Shown here one piece after another: positions 29,055 to 38,188 of a stretch of DNA of 64,000 nucleotides (positions within the stretch are counted from its first letter, which is position 1; each line of letters begins with the position of its first letter). The position numbers and the translations under genes were made by a program. A model generated the notes under the pieces. That model saw only the letters and a list, made by a program, of their open reading frames with translations, did not search any database and was not told where the DNA came from. The stretch lies in the NCBI GenBank assembly GCA_022711465.1, contig JAKLEZ010000002.1, positions 356,729-420,728 on the forward strand, read 5' to 3'. This DNA comes from Planctomycetota bacterium. GTDB taxonomy: Bacteria; Planctomycetota; Phycisphaerae; UBA1845; PWPN01.

Positions 29055-31586
29055 TCACGACATGTGTTGTGCAAGTGCGACAGCCGAATTGATCAAAGCC
29101 AGGTGTGAATAGGCCTGCGGAAAGTTGCCCAGGGCTCTGCCGGCGATTGGGTCGTATTCCTCAGAGAGAAGCCCCGCGGACCCAACCTTCTCGACAAAAC
29201 CGGCGAAGAGCTTTTGCGCGTCCGCCACGCGCCCCAGCCTGAGGTAGGATTCAAGGAGCCACCACGTACACAGATGGAACGCGCCTTCCCGGCCGGGTAA
29301 TCCGTCGTCGTATCGGTAACGGTAGACACAGGGTCCATCGCGGAGGTGTTCCTCGACGGCTTGCACGGTTTGACTGAACCGTTCGTCGCACGGCTCCAGC
29401 AGGCCGGTCAAGCCAACTTGAAGCGCGGCTGCATCAAGATGGTCTTCTCCATACGCTACAGTGAACGCTTTGATGCGACGATTCCAGCCGTTCTCGATGA
29501 CATCCGCTCTGATGTATTCGCGCAGTGCTTCCCAGTCTCGATTCGGATGCCCGAGGAACTGATCCTGCACGTAAATCGCACGGTCAACGGTGTACCAGCA
29601 CATAACCTTGGAGTGCACATGATGCCGGCGCGGCCCGCGAGTCTCCCAGATTCCATGGTCAGCCTCCCGCCACCGCATCTCCACGGCTGCCACCATAGCT
29701 TTCATCAGACGCCAATGATCCGGAGAGATGGGCGCTCCCTTCTCCGCGAGCAGAGCGATAAGACCAGCTATCGGGCCGAAGACGTCAAGCTGCACCTGAT
29801 GGGCTGCCGCGTTACCGACACGAACCGGCCGGCTGTCTCCATAGCCCCTAAGCTCATTGATCTGGGCTTCGGAACCCAGGTGCCCACCCGTCACAGTATA
29901 AATGGGTCGCAAGCGATCGGGCGACTCGCATTGATCGACGATGCCCAGGAGCCAGTCGCACAACCGCATGGCAACCCCTGTGTTTCCGAGTTGCACCAGA
30001 GCAGCGGCGGCGAGGGCCGCATCACGGGGCCAACATAGTCGGTAATCCCAGTTGCGTTCTCCACCCAACTGTTCGGGCAGACTCGTTGTTCCCGCGGCGG
30101 CGATAGCGCCCGTCGGCCCATAGCTTAGCGCTTTGAGGATGAGCGCGCTGCGACGGATATGGGCAGGAGCTAAGTTGGGAATTCGTAATCCCTGGGCCCA
30201 GCCAGTCCAGAATTTCAGCGTTTGTTGACGCCGCTCCGATTCAGAGAAATGCCTGTCACTCAAGTCCCGAGTGCCGTACCGCAGTTCCAGGATACACGGT
30301 CCGTTGACGAGATCGATCTCGGCGATAGCAGTCTTGTGCTGTCCCTCGTCGACGAGCTGCCAAGATACGCGAGGGGCAGACAGGACGATCGGGTCGGACA
30401 CGCCTTCAAGTTCAAGACCGTTTTCTCGAATCATCAGGTGCGTTTCGAGGCGGCCGCAATCCAGGCGCGGCGCGAATCGCACCACGATCTTGCCCCGACC
30501 TTCCGCGCGACGAATGAGATCCGTACGGCCGGCACGCTGAAAAGGACGGCCGCCCGAACCATCAAGATAGTCGGTAACGGTCATCGCCGGCCATTGGGTA
30601 TGCAGGATGAACGAGTCTTCTCCATACGCCTGACTGAGTGCTTGGTCGCCGTTGGCAGGGACGATCGTGAAGTAACCCGCTGCATCGCCGCCGAGCAGCC
30701 GGGCGAAGATCGGAGTGGCGTCAAGACGCGGCAGGCAGAGCCAGCTGATGCAGCCGGTAGGCTCGACGACGGCAATGGTACGTTGATCGCTCAGGATGGC
30801 ATGTCGTTCAATAGGGACGAGCACACGCTGCGTCACCCATGCCTTGCGTAGGGCCACGAGCTCCACGAGCAGATCGGCCACGGAATCCGTGTTGGTCAGT
30901 CTGAGCGAGGCGAGCGTTTCGTGTGTGCCGACGACAATTCCAAGATCACCGGGGGTGAGCGCGCGAAACGCATCTTCATCCGTGAAATCGTCACCGATGA
31001 ACACCGTCGTCGACGCACCCAAGCGGTGGCGCAGAGCTCTTAGTGCACTCCCTTTGTTGCCAGGCACGACGGTCAGTTCAATCGTCCCGGTACCGAACTG
31101 CAACTCCACGCCATCCAGTGTAGCCGGCCCATCCATGATCAACCGGCGTGCTTGGTCGATGACTTCAGAGGTTGCACGTCCGTGGTGCAGCGCGACTCCG
31201 GTCGGCCTGTGTTCAATCAGGCACCCGGGACTTCGGCTAACAATCTCGCCGAGGGCGGACGCCACCGTATCGAACAAGGATCTTTGCGGCTCGGTCATGG
31301 TCGCCGGGCCGGCATCATCGGTTTCGACGCCATGACTGCCGATCAGCTCGACACCAGCCGCGCCACCAAACGCGCGAACGAGATCACTCCGTGCTCGGCC
31401 TGAAATGACGGCCGCATGCGTGTGAGGGAGTTTGCCCAGCGCGACGAGGGCTTCGGCTGAGCGAGCGTCGAGCCGGGCATCGGCAGGATGAGACACGATC
31501 GGAGCGAGTGTCCCGTCGTAGTCGGAGGCGACCAGCAAGATGGGGCTCTCCGCGATCTGGCCAAGCTTACTGCTGTGGTCGGTCAT
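29055..31586 (-). CDS. Trehalose-phosphatase / GH15 glucoamylase-trehalase fusion
   Basis: An 843-residue two-domain protein. Residues 1-240 are a HAD-type trehalose-6-phosphate phosphatase: VASDYDGTLAPIV near the start, VISGRARSDLV, and GDDFTDEDAFRAL with its Mg ligands. Residues of about 255-840 are a GH15 hydrolase, with LCLPRLDATPIFARLLGG, then ERNWDYRLCWPRDAALAAAA near the first catalytic region, and the closing NFPQAYSHLALINSAVAL. GH15 enzymes include glucoamylases and bacterial trehalases. The fusion would dephosphorylate trehalose-6-phosphate and could then cleave trehalose to glucose. It starts 33 bases after the MscS gene stop; ATG 31586 has GGTGAC upstream. Confidence 0.92.
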   Translation of the reverse strand: MTDHSSKLGQIAESPILLVASDYDGTLAPIVSHPADARLDARSAEALVALGKLPHTHAAVISGRARSDLVRAFGGAAGVELIGSHGVETDDAGPATMTEPQRSLFDTVASALGEIVSRSPGCLIEHRPTGVALHHGRATSEVIDQARRLIMDGPATLDGVELQFGTGTIELTVVPGNKGSALRALRHRLGASTTVFIGDDFTDEDAFRALTPGDLGIVVGTHETLASLRLTNTDSVADLLVELVALRKAWVTQRVLVPIERHAILSDQRTIAVVEPTGCISWLCLPRLDATPIFARLLGGDAAGYFTIVPANGDQALSQAYGEDSFILHTQWPAMTVTDYLDGSGGRPFQRAGRTDLIRRAEGRGKIVVRFAPRLDCGRLETHLMIRENGLELEGVSDPIVLSAPRVSWQLVDEGQHKTAIAEIDLVNGPCILELRYGTRDLSDRHFSESERRQQTLKFWTGWAQGLRIPNLAPAHIRRSALILKALSYGPTGAIAAAGTTSLPEQLGGERNWDYRLCWPRDAALAAAALVQLGNTGVAMRLCDWLLGIVDQCESPDRLRPIYTVTGGHLGSEAQINELRGYGDSRPVRVGNAAAHQVQLDVFGPIAGLIALLAEKGAPISPDHWRLMKAMVAAVEMRWREADHGIWETRGPRRHHVHSKVMCWYTVDRAIYVQDQFLGHPNRDWEALREYIRADVIENGWNRRIKAFTVAYGEDHLDAAALQVGLTGLLEPCDERFSQTVQAVEEHLRDGPCVYRYRYDDGLPGREGAFHLCTWWLLESYLRLGRVADAQKLFAGFVEKVGSAGLLSEEYDPIAGRALGNFPQAYSHLALINSAVALAQHMS

Positions 31587-31619
31587 GTCACCTGAGTCCG
31601 CAAGAAATCGTCTGCCCAC

Positions 31620-33773
31620 CTACACACGCCTACCCGACGCATACTCAACCAGAGTACGATCATTCTCTTTCGCGGCCGTCGCCCACGAAGCCATTGCGCC
31701 GGCCAAAGGACTATTGTCCTCAACCCGGTGGTACACCGTTCGGTGTGGGAACGGGATTTCGATGTCCAACTCGTCGAATTTGCGCTTGATGCGACGCAGC
31801 AACTCGCGCTTGACAGTCCACTGCTTGAGCGGCTTGGTCTTGATGAAGAACTTGATGACAATCGCCGAATCGCTGAACTCGTCAACACCGAGCATCTCCG
31901 GCATCTCCAGGATCATCCCTCGAAACTCTGGATCACGTCGCAGTTCCTTCCCCAGCTCCACCAGGGTCGCCATCACCTGGTCAACGTCTTCCTTGTACGA
32001 CACGGCGATTTCAAACAGTGCTCGCGACCAACCGTGCGTCATGTTGCTGACCTGCGTGATCTGGCCGTTGGGAACGAAATGCACCGTGCCATCCAGGCCT
32101 CTGAGAACCGTGATACGGAGCGTAATGTTCTCAACCTGACCCGCGATCTCACCGAGCTTCACCACATCGTTGATCGTGTACTGGTTCTCAAGCAGGATCA
32201 TGAAGCCATAGAAGTAGTCACGGATGAGGTTTTGGGCGCCGAAGGCCACGGCCAGGCCAATGACTGCGGCGCCGCCCATAAGGGGGATAATGTTTACGCC
32301 GAGTTCGGTCAGTACCATGAGCGTACCGCCAGTGTAGATCACGATCGCCACCGCACTGCGAAATACACCAACCAGCGTTCTCGCCCGGTTTTCCTGGTCT
32401 TCATGAGTACTGTGTTGAGCGCGGCCGGCCAAGAGTTTGACGATTCGGTCCTCCATGATGTGCGACAACCAGAGTAACGCGGCCATGCCAATGATGATGC
32501 CGAGTACACGCGGACCGTGTTCAAGCAACCATCGCAAGAGGTTCTGCGGAGACCATGGATTCTCAAGCTGCTTGACTCGCTTCTGGGCCGATTCGGCCTC
32601 CAGTCGTTTCTGTTCGGCCTGCTTCAATGCGGCAATCTGTTCACTTTGAAGACCGGACAGTTCATCCTGCAACTTGCTAATGCGGTCCGTTCGTTCACGG
32701 ATTTCTCGCTCGGCCTCCCACAGTCGACTTCTGGCATCGTTGATCTTCTGGCGAGGCTCAGCGAGTTGCTCGGGCGGCGCACCCGCCTGCCACTTGGTCT
32801 GCAACTCATCGTAGAGGGTCCGCTCTGTCTTCCGAGCGTTGTCCGAACGCTCCCGCACCGTCTGCAACAGTTTCTGCTCGAGTGCAATGGCCTTGTGAGC
32901 GGCCTCCATGCGCTCAGTGACCGACCGAGCTTCTTTCGCGGCCTCCTGAGCTTGAACCTGCTTGTCCGCTGCGTCGACTCGGGCTTTCTCGAGTTCCGGG
33001 CTTGGCATCACCTTGGGAGGAGTGACCGGCGGAACTCCGCCCGCTTGTCCGGATCCAGGCGAACCAGGAAGAAGGGGGGGACTACCAGCCGGTGTTGGAA
33101 CGGCGGGTGTGGTTGGTGCGGCCGCCGTTCTCTGAGCGGCAGCGGGCGAAAGAGGCGGGACGGAGGGAAGGGTCGTCGCCGCCTCCTTCGCAGAGTGAGG
33201 AAGAGTAGGCTGCGAGGTCGGAGGAGCAGGCTCGCCCTTGAGTTTGCCGAGGGCGGCCTGGTCCTGTTGGATCTTCTTCTCCAGCGTGGCCACCTGCTCC
33301 TGCAGCACCTTTCGTTCGCGGATGGCGAGATCGAAACGGTCTTTTGCAAGCTTGTGCTTGGCTTCGAGCTCGCGAAGCTCGGTCTTGTAGGAACCAAGCT
33401 CATCCTGTGGTTGCGAGGTCAAGCTCTGCGGAGCTTCCTTCCTCTTCGTTTCCAGTTGACCGTCGATGTGCGTGAACTCACGCTCTGCTTTCGAGTACTC
33501 AGAATCCGGAGCGTTCAGCTTGTCACGCAGCTCTTGCAGGAGCCGTCCGTCGTCCTCAATCGACCGCTGGAGTCGGGCGATTTTCTCCGCATCGGTGAGC
33601 GTGCTTTGCCTGGCTTCAGGGTCCGGAACGTTGTCCTGCTTGCCTGTGACGGGAGGCGGTACTGCCGGTCTGGTTGTAGGGTTCAGAGAATCATCAGCGT
33701 GGGTTGCAGCACAGATCGTGAATGCTAAGAGAATGGGCCGCCACGAGACAATTAATGGACGCACACGAGCCAT
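31620..33773 (-). CDS. Large MscS-family mechanosensitive channel with periplasmic coiled coil
   Basis: A 717-residue protein. A signal peptide (PLIVSWRPILLAFTICAATH) leads a long periplasmic region: coiled coil (about 60-215), a Pro/Thr-rich linker, and a second coiled coil (about 270-400). Transmembrane helices follow. The pore helix and beta domain are GLAVAFGAQNLIRDYFYGFM then GEIAGQVENITLRITVLRGL and VHFVPNGQITQVSNMTHGWS, which are clear MscS hallmarks. It opens under hypo-osmotic stress to release solutes, fitting this island. AAGGAGG precedes ATG 33773. The upstream gene ends 13 bases away, so they are co-transcribed. Confidence 0.93.
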   Translation of the reverse strand: MARVRPLIVSWRPILLAFTICAATHADDSLNPTTRPAVPPPVTGKQDNVPDPEARQSTLTDAEKIARLQRSIEDDGRLLQELRDKLNAPDSEYSKAEREFTHIDGQLETKRKEAPQSLTSQPQDELGSYKTELRELEAKHKLAKDRFDLAIRERKVLQEQVATLEKKIQQDQAALGKLKGEPAPPTSQPTLPHSAKEAATTLPSVPPLSPAAAQRTAAAPTTPAVPTPAGSPPLLPGSPGSGQAGGVPPVTPPKVMPSPELEKARVDAADKQVQAQEAAKEARSVTERMEAAHKAIALEQKLLQTVRERSDNARKTERTLYDELQTKWQAGAPPEQLAEPRQKINDARSRLWEAEREIRERTDRISKLQDELSGLQSEQIAALKQAEQKRLEAESAQKRVKQLENPWSPQNLLRWLLEHGPRVLGIIIGMAALLWLSHIMEDRIVKLLAGRAQHSTHEDQENRARTLVGVFRSAVAIVIYTGGTLMVLTELGVNIIPLMGGAAVIGLAVAFGAQNLIRDYFYGFMILLENQYTINDVVKLGEIAGQVENITLRITVLRGLDGTVHFVPNGQITQVSNMTHGWSRALFEIAVSYKEDVDQVMATLVELGKELRRDPEFRGMILEMPEMLGVDEFSDSAIVIKFFIKTKPLKQWTVKRELLRRIKRKFDELDIEIPFPHRTVYHRVEDNSPLAGAMASWATAAKENDRTLVEYASGRRV

Positions 33774-33786
33774 CTCGACCTCCTTG

Positions 33787-35670
33787 TCACCGATCACCGA
33801 CGGCGGAACCAAGATCACGACGAAGGCTTGTCTCCCTGCCGCGCGTGAGCACGGTCCGCGACAGTTCGTCTACTGACCTGCGGCGTCTCTCCTCTTCCTT
33901 GATCTCCTTGATCAAGGCGGCTCGGGCCTTTCGATCAACAGCAGCGAGGTGCTCTTCCGCTTCACCCCCGGCTGTGACGAGAGTGACGGCCACTGTCTCG
34001 CTCGAGGTGGTGCCCGCGGTTCGGTTCGACGACACCCCGGGCTCCTGGTAGGGTCGATGGAAATCGATAGCCCGTACGACGCCGTCATAGGTGAGGTCTG
34101 TGAAATCGCTTCTGATCGAAAGAGAATCCCCGATCGTGACTGTAGCACTGCCGTTGTGCCAGAGTCCATTGGACCACTGGTACAGCTGGACCCTGATTTG
34201 CTTCTCGACTTCATCAACTGTGTCGAGCACGAAGAGGTATCGATCAGGCCCCACGGCAATAGGCTCAGACCACGGCGACCATTCGCCTTCGATGAGGACC
34301 TTTCCAGCCTCGAGAGGATCATCAAGCAATACCGGCCGGCCGGCATAGCCGCTGAACGCGAGCAATCGCAGGCGATAGCGATAGGTCTCCCCTGGGGTCA
34401 CGGTCGTATCGGTGCCCCAGATCGGCTCGACATCCGGTCCCAAGTCGGCTCCCAGCGGCTGTGACTCGCGGGCTGCCTGGTATAGCTGATCCGCAACTCG
34501 AATCTCGCTGTCATGCTCGTCCAGAAGCCGTTCTGCCATCCGGCGAACCATGGTGGAATCGTTCGGGCTTGTCTCGATTGATCGCAAGACAGACACAGCG
34601 TCGCTGTACGCATTCAAGCCAGCGTCCTTCCATCCGGTGTCGAGGATGTCCTTGATCCTCTTCATCTGAGCAAGACCGATCGGGCCATCCGTTCGCGGGT
34701 TGATGACGAGCCGAGACCCGTCATCCGGGCGAATGAGCCCGTAGCTTGGATCCGAAAGATCCAGCACCACCCCATCCGCCGCCTTCAACGTTGAGGGTAC
34801 CGTCCATTCCATGCGGTCATCGTTTGCGGGATTCTCGTCCGCGAGATAGCTCTGGAACGGCACCCGCAGTATCTGAGCCTGGACATCCGGATGCGACAGG
34901 TATCCGCCATAGGCGCGGAGGTAGTCGTAGTCCGCAGAGGTGATGCCATAGCCCGCTTCGTCCTTGAGCAACCTGATCGTACGCGGACCTGTCCGCCGAA
35001 GCGGCGCATACGGCTTGACAAGGACAGGGTGATCCCATTTGCCATCAGGCAGCCGCAGCTGGCGCTCAGCTTCGATGTCGGCGACGACGAGGTCCAGGAG
35101 ACGCGGGTCGTACTTCGCCTTCAGGAAGACCTCTCGTTGGGCCTGCCGGCTGATGGCGGCTGCCAGCGTGACCCAGTGGCAGTCTCGGGTGATCACGAAC
35201 TCAGGTTGAGCGGCTCTTGCAGTCGCGGTAATCGCTGGAATTTCCACGGGATCAGGGATCCTGGCCGCCGCCTTGCCTGTGCTTACGACCGGTTGGGTGG
35301 GCGGCAGGATGGCCGCCAGTCTCACGTGGCCGAGCTTCGCAAGATCAGGGACTGTGACTTTGGGTATCGGGTAGCCCAGGGGGACAAAGGGTGGCGCCGG
35401 AGCCGCCGGTACCGAATTGAACCAGGAGAAGTCGGGCACGGATGCGAGTTTCGGCGGCGGCGCATCCTTCATGGCGAGTCGAACGGCATTGGCCTTCTCG
35501 GCCAACGCGCCGTTGAGTTCACTGGGCCCGAGTCTCTCGCCGGCCACGTTGATGGTGTAGGGTGATCGGATACCGTAGAAAAGAACCGTGGCCAGGAGGA
35601 CACTGCCGGTGAACCCGAGCACGACCTTCTCGACATGCCGCTCCAACCAGCTTAAGGATGGTCGATTCAT
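33787..35670 (-). CDS. Membrane-anchored protein of unknown function
   Basis: A 627-residue protein from ATG 35670, with GGAAGGAG upstream. After a short basic N-terminus (MNRPSLSWLERHVEKVV) comes a single transmembrane helix (LGFTGSVLLATVLFYGI). The rest looks extracytoplasmic: Pro/Ala-rich near residues 75-150, then mixed alpha/beta sequence, and a beta-rich part with ETYRYRLRLLAFSGYAGRPV. The C-terminus is highly charged. I do not recognise a family. It is tightly linked to the MscS gene (13 bases) and follows the PRC-barrel gene (79 bases), so it probably serves the same envelope or osmotic function. Confidence 0.75.
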   Translation of the reverse strand: MNRPSLSWLERHVEKVVLGFTGSVLLATVLFYGIRSPYTINVAGERLGPSELNGALAEKANAVRLAMKDAPPPKLASVPDFSWFNSVPAAPAPPFVPLGYPIPKVTVPDLAKLGHVRLAAILPPTQPVVSTGKAAARIPDPVEIPAITATARAAQPEFVITRDCHWVTLAAAISRQAQREVFLKAKYDPRLLDLVVADIEAERQLRLPDGKWDHPVLVKPYAPLRRTGPRTIRLLKDEAGYGITSADYDYLRAYGGYLSHPDVQAQILRVPFQSYLADENPANDDRMEWTVPSTLKAADGVVLDLSDPSYGLIRPDDGSRLVINPRTDGPIGLAQMKRIKDILDTGWKDAGLNAYSDAVSVLRSIETSPNDSTMVRRMAERLLDEHDSEIRVADQLYQAARESQPLGADLGPDVEPIWGTDTTVTPGETYRYRLRLLAFSGYAGRPVLLDDPLEAGKVLIEGEWSPWSEPIAVGPDRYLFVLDTVDEVEKQIRVQLYQWSNGLWHNGSATVTIGDSLSIRSDFTDLTYDGVVRAIDFHRPYQEPGVSSNRTAGTTSSETVAVTLVTAGGEAEEHLAAVDRKARAALIKEIKEEERRRRSVDELSRTVLTRGRETSLRRDLGSAVGDR

Positions 35671-35749
35671 GGCTGACTCCTTCCTGGGCTCGAAATCGCC
35701 CCCATTTGGCCGGGGACCATAGCTTGTCATTCAGCTCTGCGTTGCCGGT

Positions 35750-36499
35750 TCACTGCCAGCAACTCGGCCTGCCGCAGTAGTCGTAGAGTCTGACCTCGTA
35801 TGCCCGGTTGATCGGCGTCGAGGGACGGTACTCGGGTGCCTTCTTGATTTCGTCTCGTTCGCGAGCGACCAGAATCTCTGCTGTTTCCGGACAGAGGCGT
35901 TGAACCCATCGCGACGGCAGAAGCACTCGCTTAGCTGGCAGCCAGCTTCTCATGGCAATCACCAAGTGACGGATCTTCCAGGTTTCTTCTTGTCCGATGA
36001 GATCTCTGACATACCCGACACGGCCGTCCAAGGCCTCCACCGCATATCTGGTGGTTGCCATGACGCTGCGCAAGGTGTTCACCTCAGGATCAATGCCGGC
36101 GGCGCCCGTCGTCGCCCGTCCTGCGCAGAATCTTGTTTCCGGAAGCGAGAATGGAGGCGGCGCAAGAACACCCGCCGCCAACCAGCTAGGTATCGCCGTG
36201 CAGTAGTTGCCCATGGCCATCTCCCGATGCCAACTCGGAGCGGCTGCGTCTGCCCCCGGACAGGCTCTCAGTTGCCGGCGAGTCAGGTTGAGACGAAGAA
36301 GTCGCTGCCCCGGATCTGACTGTGCAACCGACCCCCAGGTGATGAGAACCCGCTGCCTCAGCAGCCGCGGCCCCGTATCGATCACCAGATAGCGGATGAC
36401 CCAGTCGCGTTCGTCAAAGAGGAAGTCGTGCACCCAGCCCAGATCTCCGTCGACCCCGGCAACTCCGTACTGTCTCAGGTCATTCAGGCTTCGCAGCAT
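35750..36499 (-). CDS. Double PRC-barrel domain protein
   Basis: A 249-residue protein from ATG 36499, with CAGGAG upstream. Two PRC-barrel units are visible: LRSLNDLRQYGVAGVDGDLG leading to WVIRYLVIDTG (about 1-80), and NTLRSVMATTRYAVEALDGR leading to WKIRHLVIAMRSW (about 145-210). Such proteins recur in stress clusters of environmental bacteria and bind partner proteins or RNA; the role here is unknown. It heads a minus-strand series (unknown membrane protein, MscS, phosphatase-GH15, glgX) with a sigma-54-like promoter 215 bases upstream. A 180-bp piece of this gene is duplicated at 42170-42350. Confidence 0.82.
   Translation of the reverse strand: MLRSLNDLRQYGVAGVDGDLGWVHDFLFDERDWVIRYLVIDTGPRLLRQRVLITWGSVAQSDPGQRLLRLNLTRRQLRACPGADAAAPSWHREMAMGNYCTAIPSWLAAGVLAPPPFSLPETRFCAGRATTGAAGIDPEVNTLRSVMATTRYAVEALDGRVGYVRDLIGQEETWKIRHLVIAMRSWLPAKRVLLPSRWVQRLCPETAEILVARERDEIKKAPEYRPSTPINRAYEVRLYDYCGRPSCWQ
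36219..36398. repeat. Direct repeat copy A (inside PRC-barrel gene)
   Basis: This segment of the PRC-barrel gene recurs at 42170-42350 in the same orientation, with about seven differences over 180 positions. Shared core starts include TGCCAACTCGGAGCGGCTGC. The two copies bracket the antiporter/Ktr gene group. Confidence 0.95.
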
Positions 36500-36713
36500 G
36501 GCGCCTACTCCTGTTTCAACCGCGCTTCTCTGCCTCAGTCGCCAACGAGCCCCTCCATTCGTCACACTGCTCTCCACTTGCCGCTGGCGAGTGTGCCTGG
36601 GACCGCAGGCGTGGCCAGGTCTTGAGCTGAATCCAAAGGCCTCGCGCCTCCGCTTGGCAGCCTAGGCGCGCCCGGCCTTGCAGACAGTCCACCAGCGGCG
36701 GTCACTACACCCC
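36500..36713. other. Leader region of the PRC-barrel gene
   Basis: This stretch separates the sigma-54-like site at 36714-36730 from the PRC-barrel ATG. No open frame with start signals is seen. Confidence 0.4.
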
Positions 36714-36730
36714 AAGCACATGCCGTGCCG
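36714..36730 (-). promoter_or_regulatory. Sigma-54-like promoter before the PRC-barrel operon
   Basis: Read on the minus strand the site is CGGCACGGCATGTGCTT. Against TGGCACGNNNNTTGCW it keeps GG-N10-GC exactly and differs at two defined positions. It points to the PRC-barrel, membrane, MscS and phosphatase-GH15 genes, with a leader of about 200 bases. An NtrC-type activator gene lies in the same island. Confidence 0.5.
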
Positions 36731-36786
36731 TGAACACTCATTCCCGTAGAACCGTGTTTAACATTCTAATAAATAAGGAGTTACAG

Positions 36787-36906
36787 ATGACGAGGTGTTC
36801 GTGCGCTGCCGGCGTGCGGACACTCTGTCCAGGTTCGCGCCCGGGGGTGGGGCCTCATTTGCCAAAGTGTCGCCACCATGGCTCGGCGCTACCCGGCGGG
36901 GCATGA
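36787..36906 (+). CDS. Possible tiny Cys-rich protein
   Basis: A 39-residue frame, MTRCSCAAGVRTLCPGSRPG onward, with a strong ribosome-binding site (AAGGAG) inside a rare AT-rich patch (TTTAACATTCTAATAAATAA). The start signals look real, but the peptide has no recognisable family and the AT-rich patch may instead be regulatory. It could be the beginning of a gene whose body was lost. Confidence 0.3.
   Translation: MTRCSCAAGVRTLCPGSRPGVGPHLPKCRHHGSALPGGA
36848..36863 (+). promoter_or_regulatory. Weak sigma-54-like promoter before the antiporter/Ktr group
   Basis: TGGGGCCTCATTTGCC keeps TGG and TTGC with the exact GG-N10-GC spacing, but three of the eleven defined positions differ. It points toward the DnaJ-type zinc-finger gene about 370 bases downstream. 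It is weaker than the other sites of this kind. Confidence 0.25.
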
Positions 36907-37234
36907 TTGAATCGTTGGGCTCGGTGCCGTGCCTACACCCGGCAGATACTCACGGGACAACTCCATCGACAAGCCAATCACCAAGTTGGAACTGGAATAC
37001 GCGGGATCCACAGCCCAAACGTGGCCCCAAACCGAAGTTGCATGACCACAGAAACTCAGAGTGACCACTACAGGACGCGACCATTCCGCGAGGGCTACCC
37101 CCGCAGCCAGATATGCCCTTCGTGGCCCTTGTTCGAAGGAGCTTGACCGCAACGCCCGCGCTGCTATCATCGAGCGTCACGTCTATCCAGGGTCCAGCCC
37201 AAGTTGCGGCGTGACGGTGAAAGGAAGTCACCGA
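36907..37234. other. Intergenic leader before the zinc-finger gene
   Basis: No gene or structure is seen in these 328 bases apart from being the presumed leader of the plus-strand operon. The in-frame upstream extension of the zinc-finger gene into this stretch has no start signal. Confidence 0.4.
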
Positions 37235-38185
37235 ATGAGCGAGCCCATTCATTGCAGCAGGGCGGTTTCCAGCTCCGCTATTGCGAAGTTGATGGAGAAA
37301 GTGACCGACGAGCTCAACGCTGATCGGGACGTCCAGGCCGTGCGATTGTTCGCTGACGGGCTTGACCATGGGATCGTGCCGCCAGGAATCAACCTCGTCC
37401 ACTGGGCGGTCAGTGCGATCGGGAAGGCAGGTGCCTCCAAACTCCTGAAGGCTTACGCGAGACATCCGTGTTTCTACTGCAAGAATGGTGTGGAACCGTG
37501 TGAAGGATGCAAGGGGGTGGGATACTGGCAGGACAACACCTTGTGCGAAACGTGCGTTACGACGGGGGTCGCCCGCTGTGATTTCTGCAATGGCACTGGG
37601 TTCGTCACATTCAATGCCATCCCAGCCGATCTGCGCCTGCTTGCCGCGTTTGAGAGAGTCAAGCTCGCAGCCGGGAGAACGAAGGTTCTGGTTGACCGAC
37701 CCGCACCGCGCCCCTCGCAGAGCCGACCTCATGAATGCCTGAAGCAATGTGTCATACGCCTCATCGAGGCCAATCGCCTGATGGGGGTGTTTGAGAACGC
37801 CGTCATTCTTGTGCGGGAAATATCGGCCTTCGAGTCGGGATCGAGATCATGCCAACTGAAGATCGTGAAGGCATGCAGGCGATATGCTCCACTCGTCCAC
37901 GAGCGGATCCACGAAATCCTGCAATGCATGTCAGTCTGCACGCGAATCGAAGCGGGGAATCCCCGTTTGACTCCCCGTGCACGCAATCTCGCCAACAGAA
38001 GACGGGCGTTTCTGGACAACCTGCTTGAACCATCGAGCCAATTCACTGGCACGGCGATTGAACATCGTTTCCTGTTCGCCAACCTCGATGAGCTAACGCG
38101 GAAGCTGGCCGGCAATGCCGATCCACAGCAAGCGCCGATGCCCGTTAAGCAGCCGGCCGCGACGCGCCCCCGTTCCCGGAAATGA
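37235..38185 (+). CDS. Protein with DnaJ-type zinc-finger but no J domain
   Basis: A 316-residue protein from ATG 37235, with AAAGGAAG upstream. Residues of about 85-130 hold four CxxC pairs in the pattern of the DnaJ central domain: CFYCKNG, CEGCKGVGY, CETCVTTG and CDFCNGTG. There is no J domain and no C-terminal client-binding domain; the rest is mostly helical with a basic tail. It ends three bases before the antiporter gene, so co-translation is likely. A thiol-dependent assembly or chaperone role for the membrane proteins encoded next is possible but speculative. Confidence 0.75.
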   Translation: MSEPIHCSRAVSSSAIAKLMEKVTDELNADRDVQAVRLFADGLDHGIVPPGINLVHWAVSAIGKAGASKLLKAYARHPCFYCKNGVEPCEGCKGVGYWQDNTLCETCVTTGVARCDFCNGTGFVTFNAIPADLRLLAAFERVKLAAGRTKVLVDRPAPRPSQSRPHECLKQCVIRLIEANRLMGVFENAVILVREISAFESGSRSCQLKIVKACRRYAPLVHERIHEILQCMSVCTRIEAGNPRLTPRARNLANRRRAFLDNLLEPSSQFTGTAIEHRFLFANLDELTRKLAGNADPQQAPMPVKQPAATRPRSRK

Positions 38186-38188
38186 ACC

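Noticed and set aside
35743..35758. TGGCAGTGAACCGGCA (minus) before the unknown membrane protein gene
   Set aside because: Spacing is correct but the -12 element is CGGC, and the site lies at the end of the PRC-barrel coding region.
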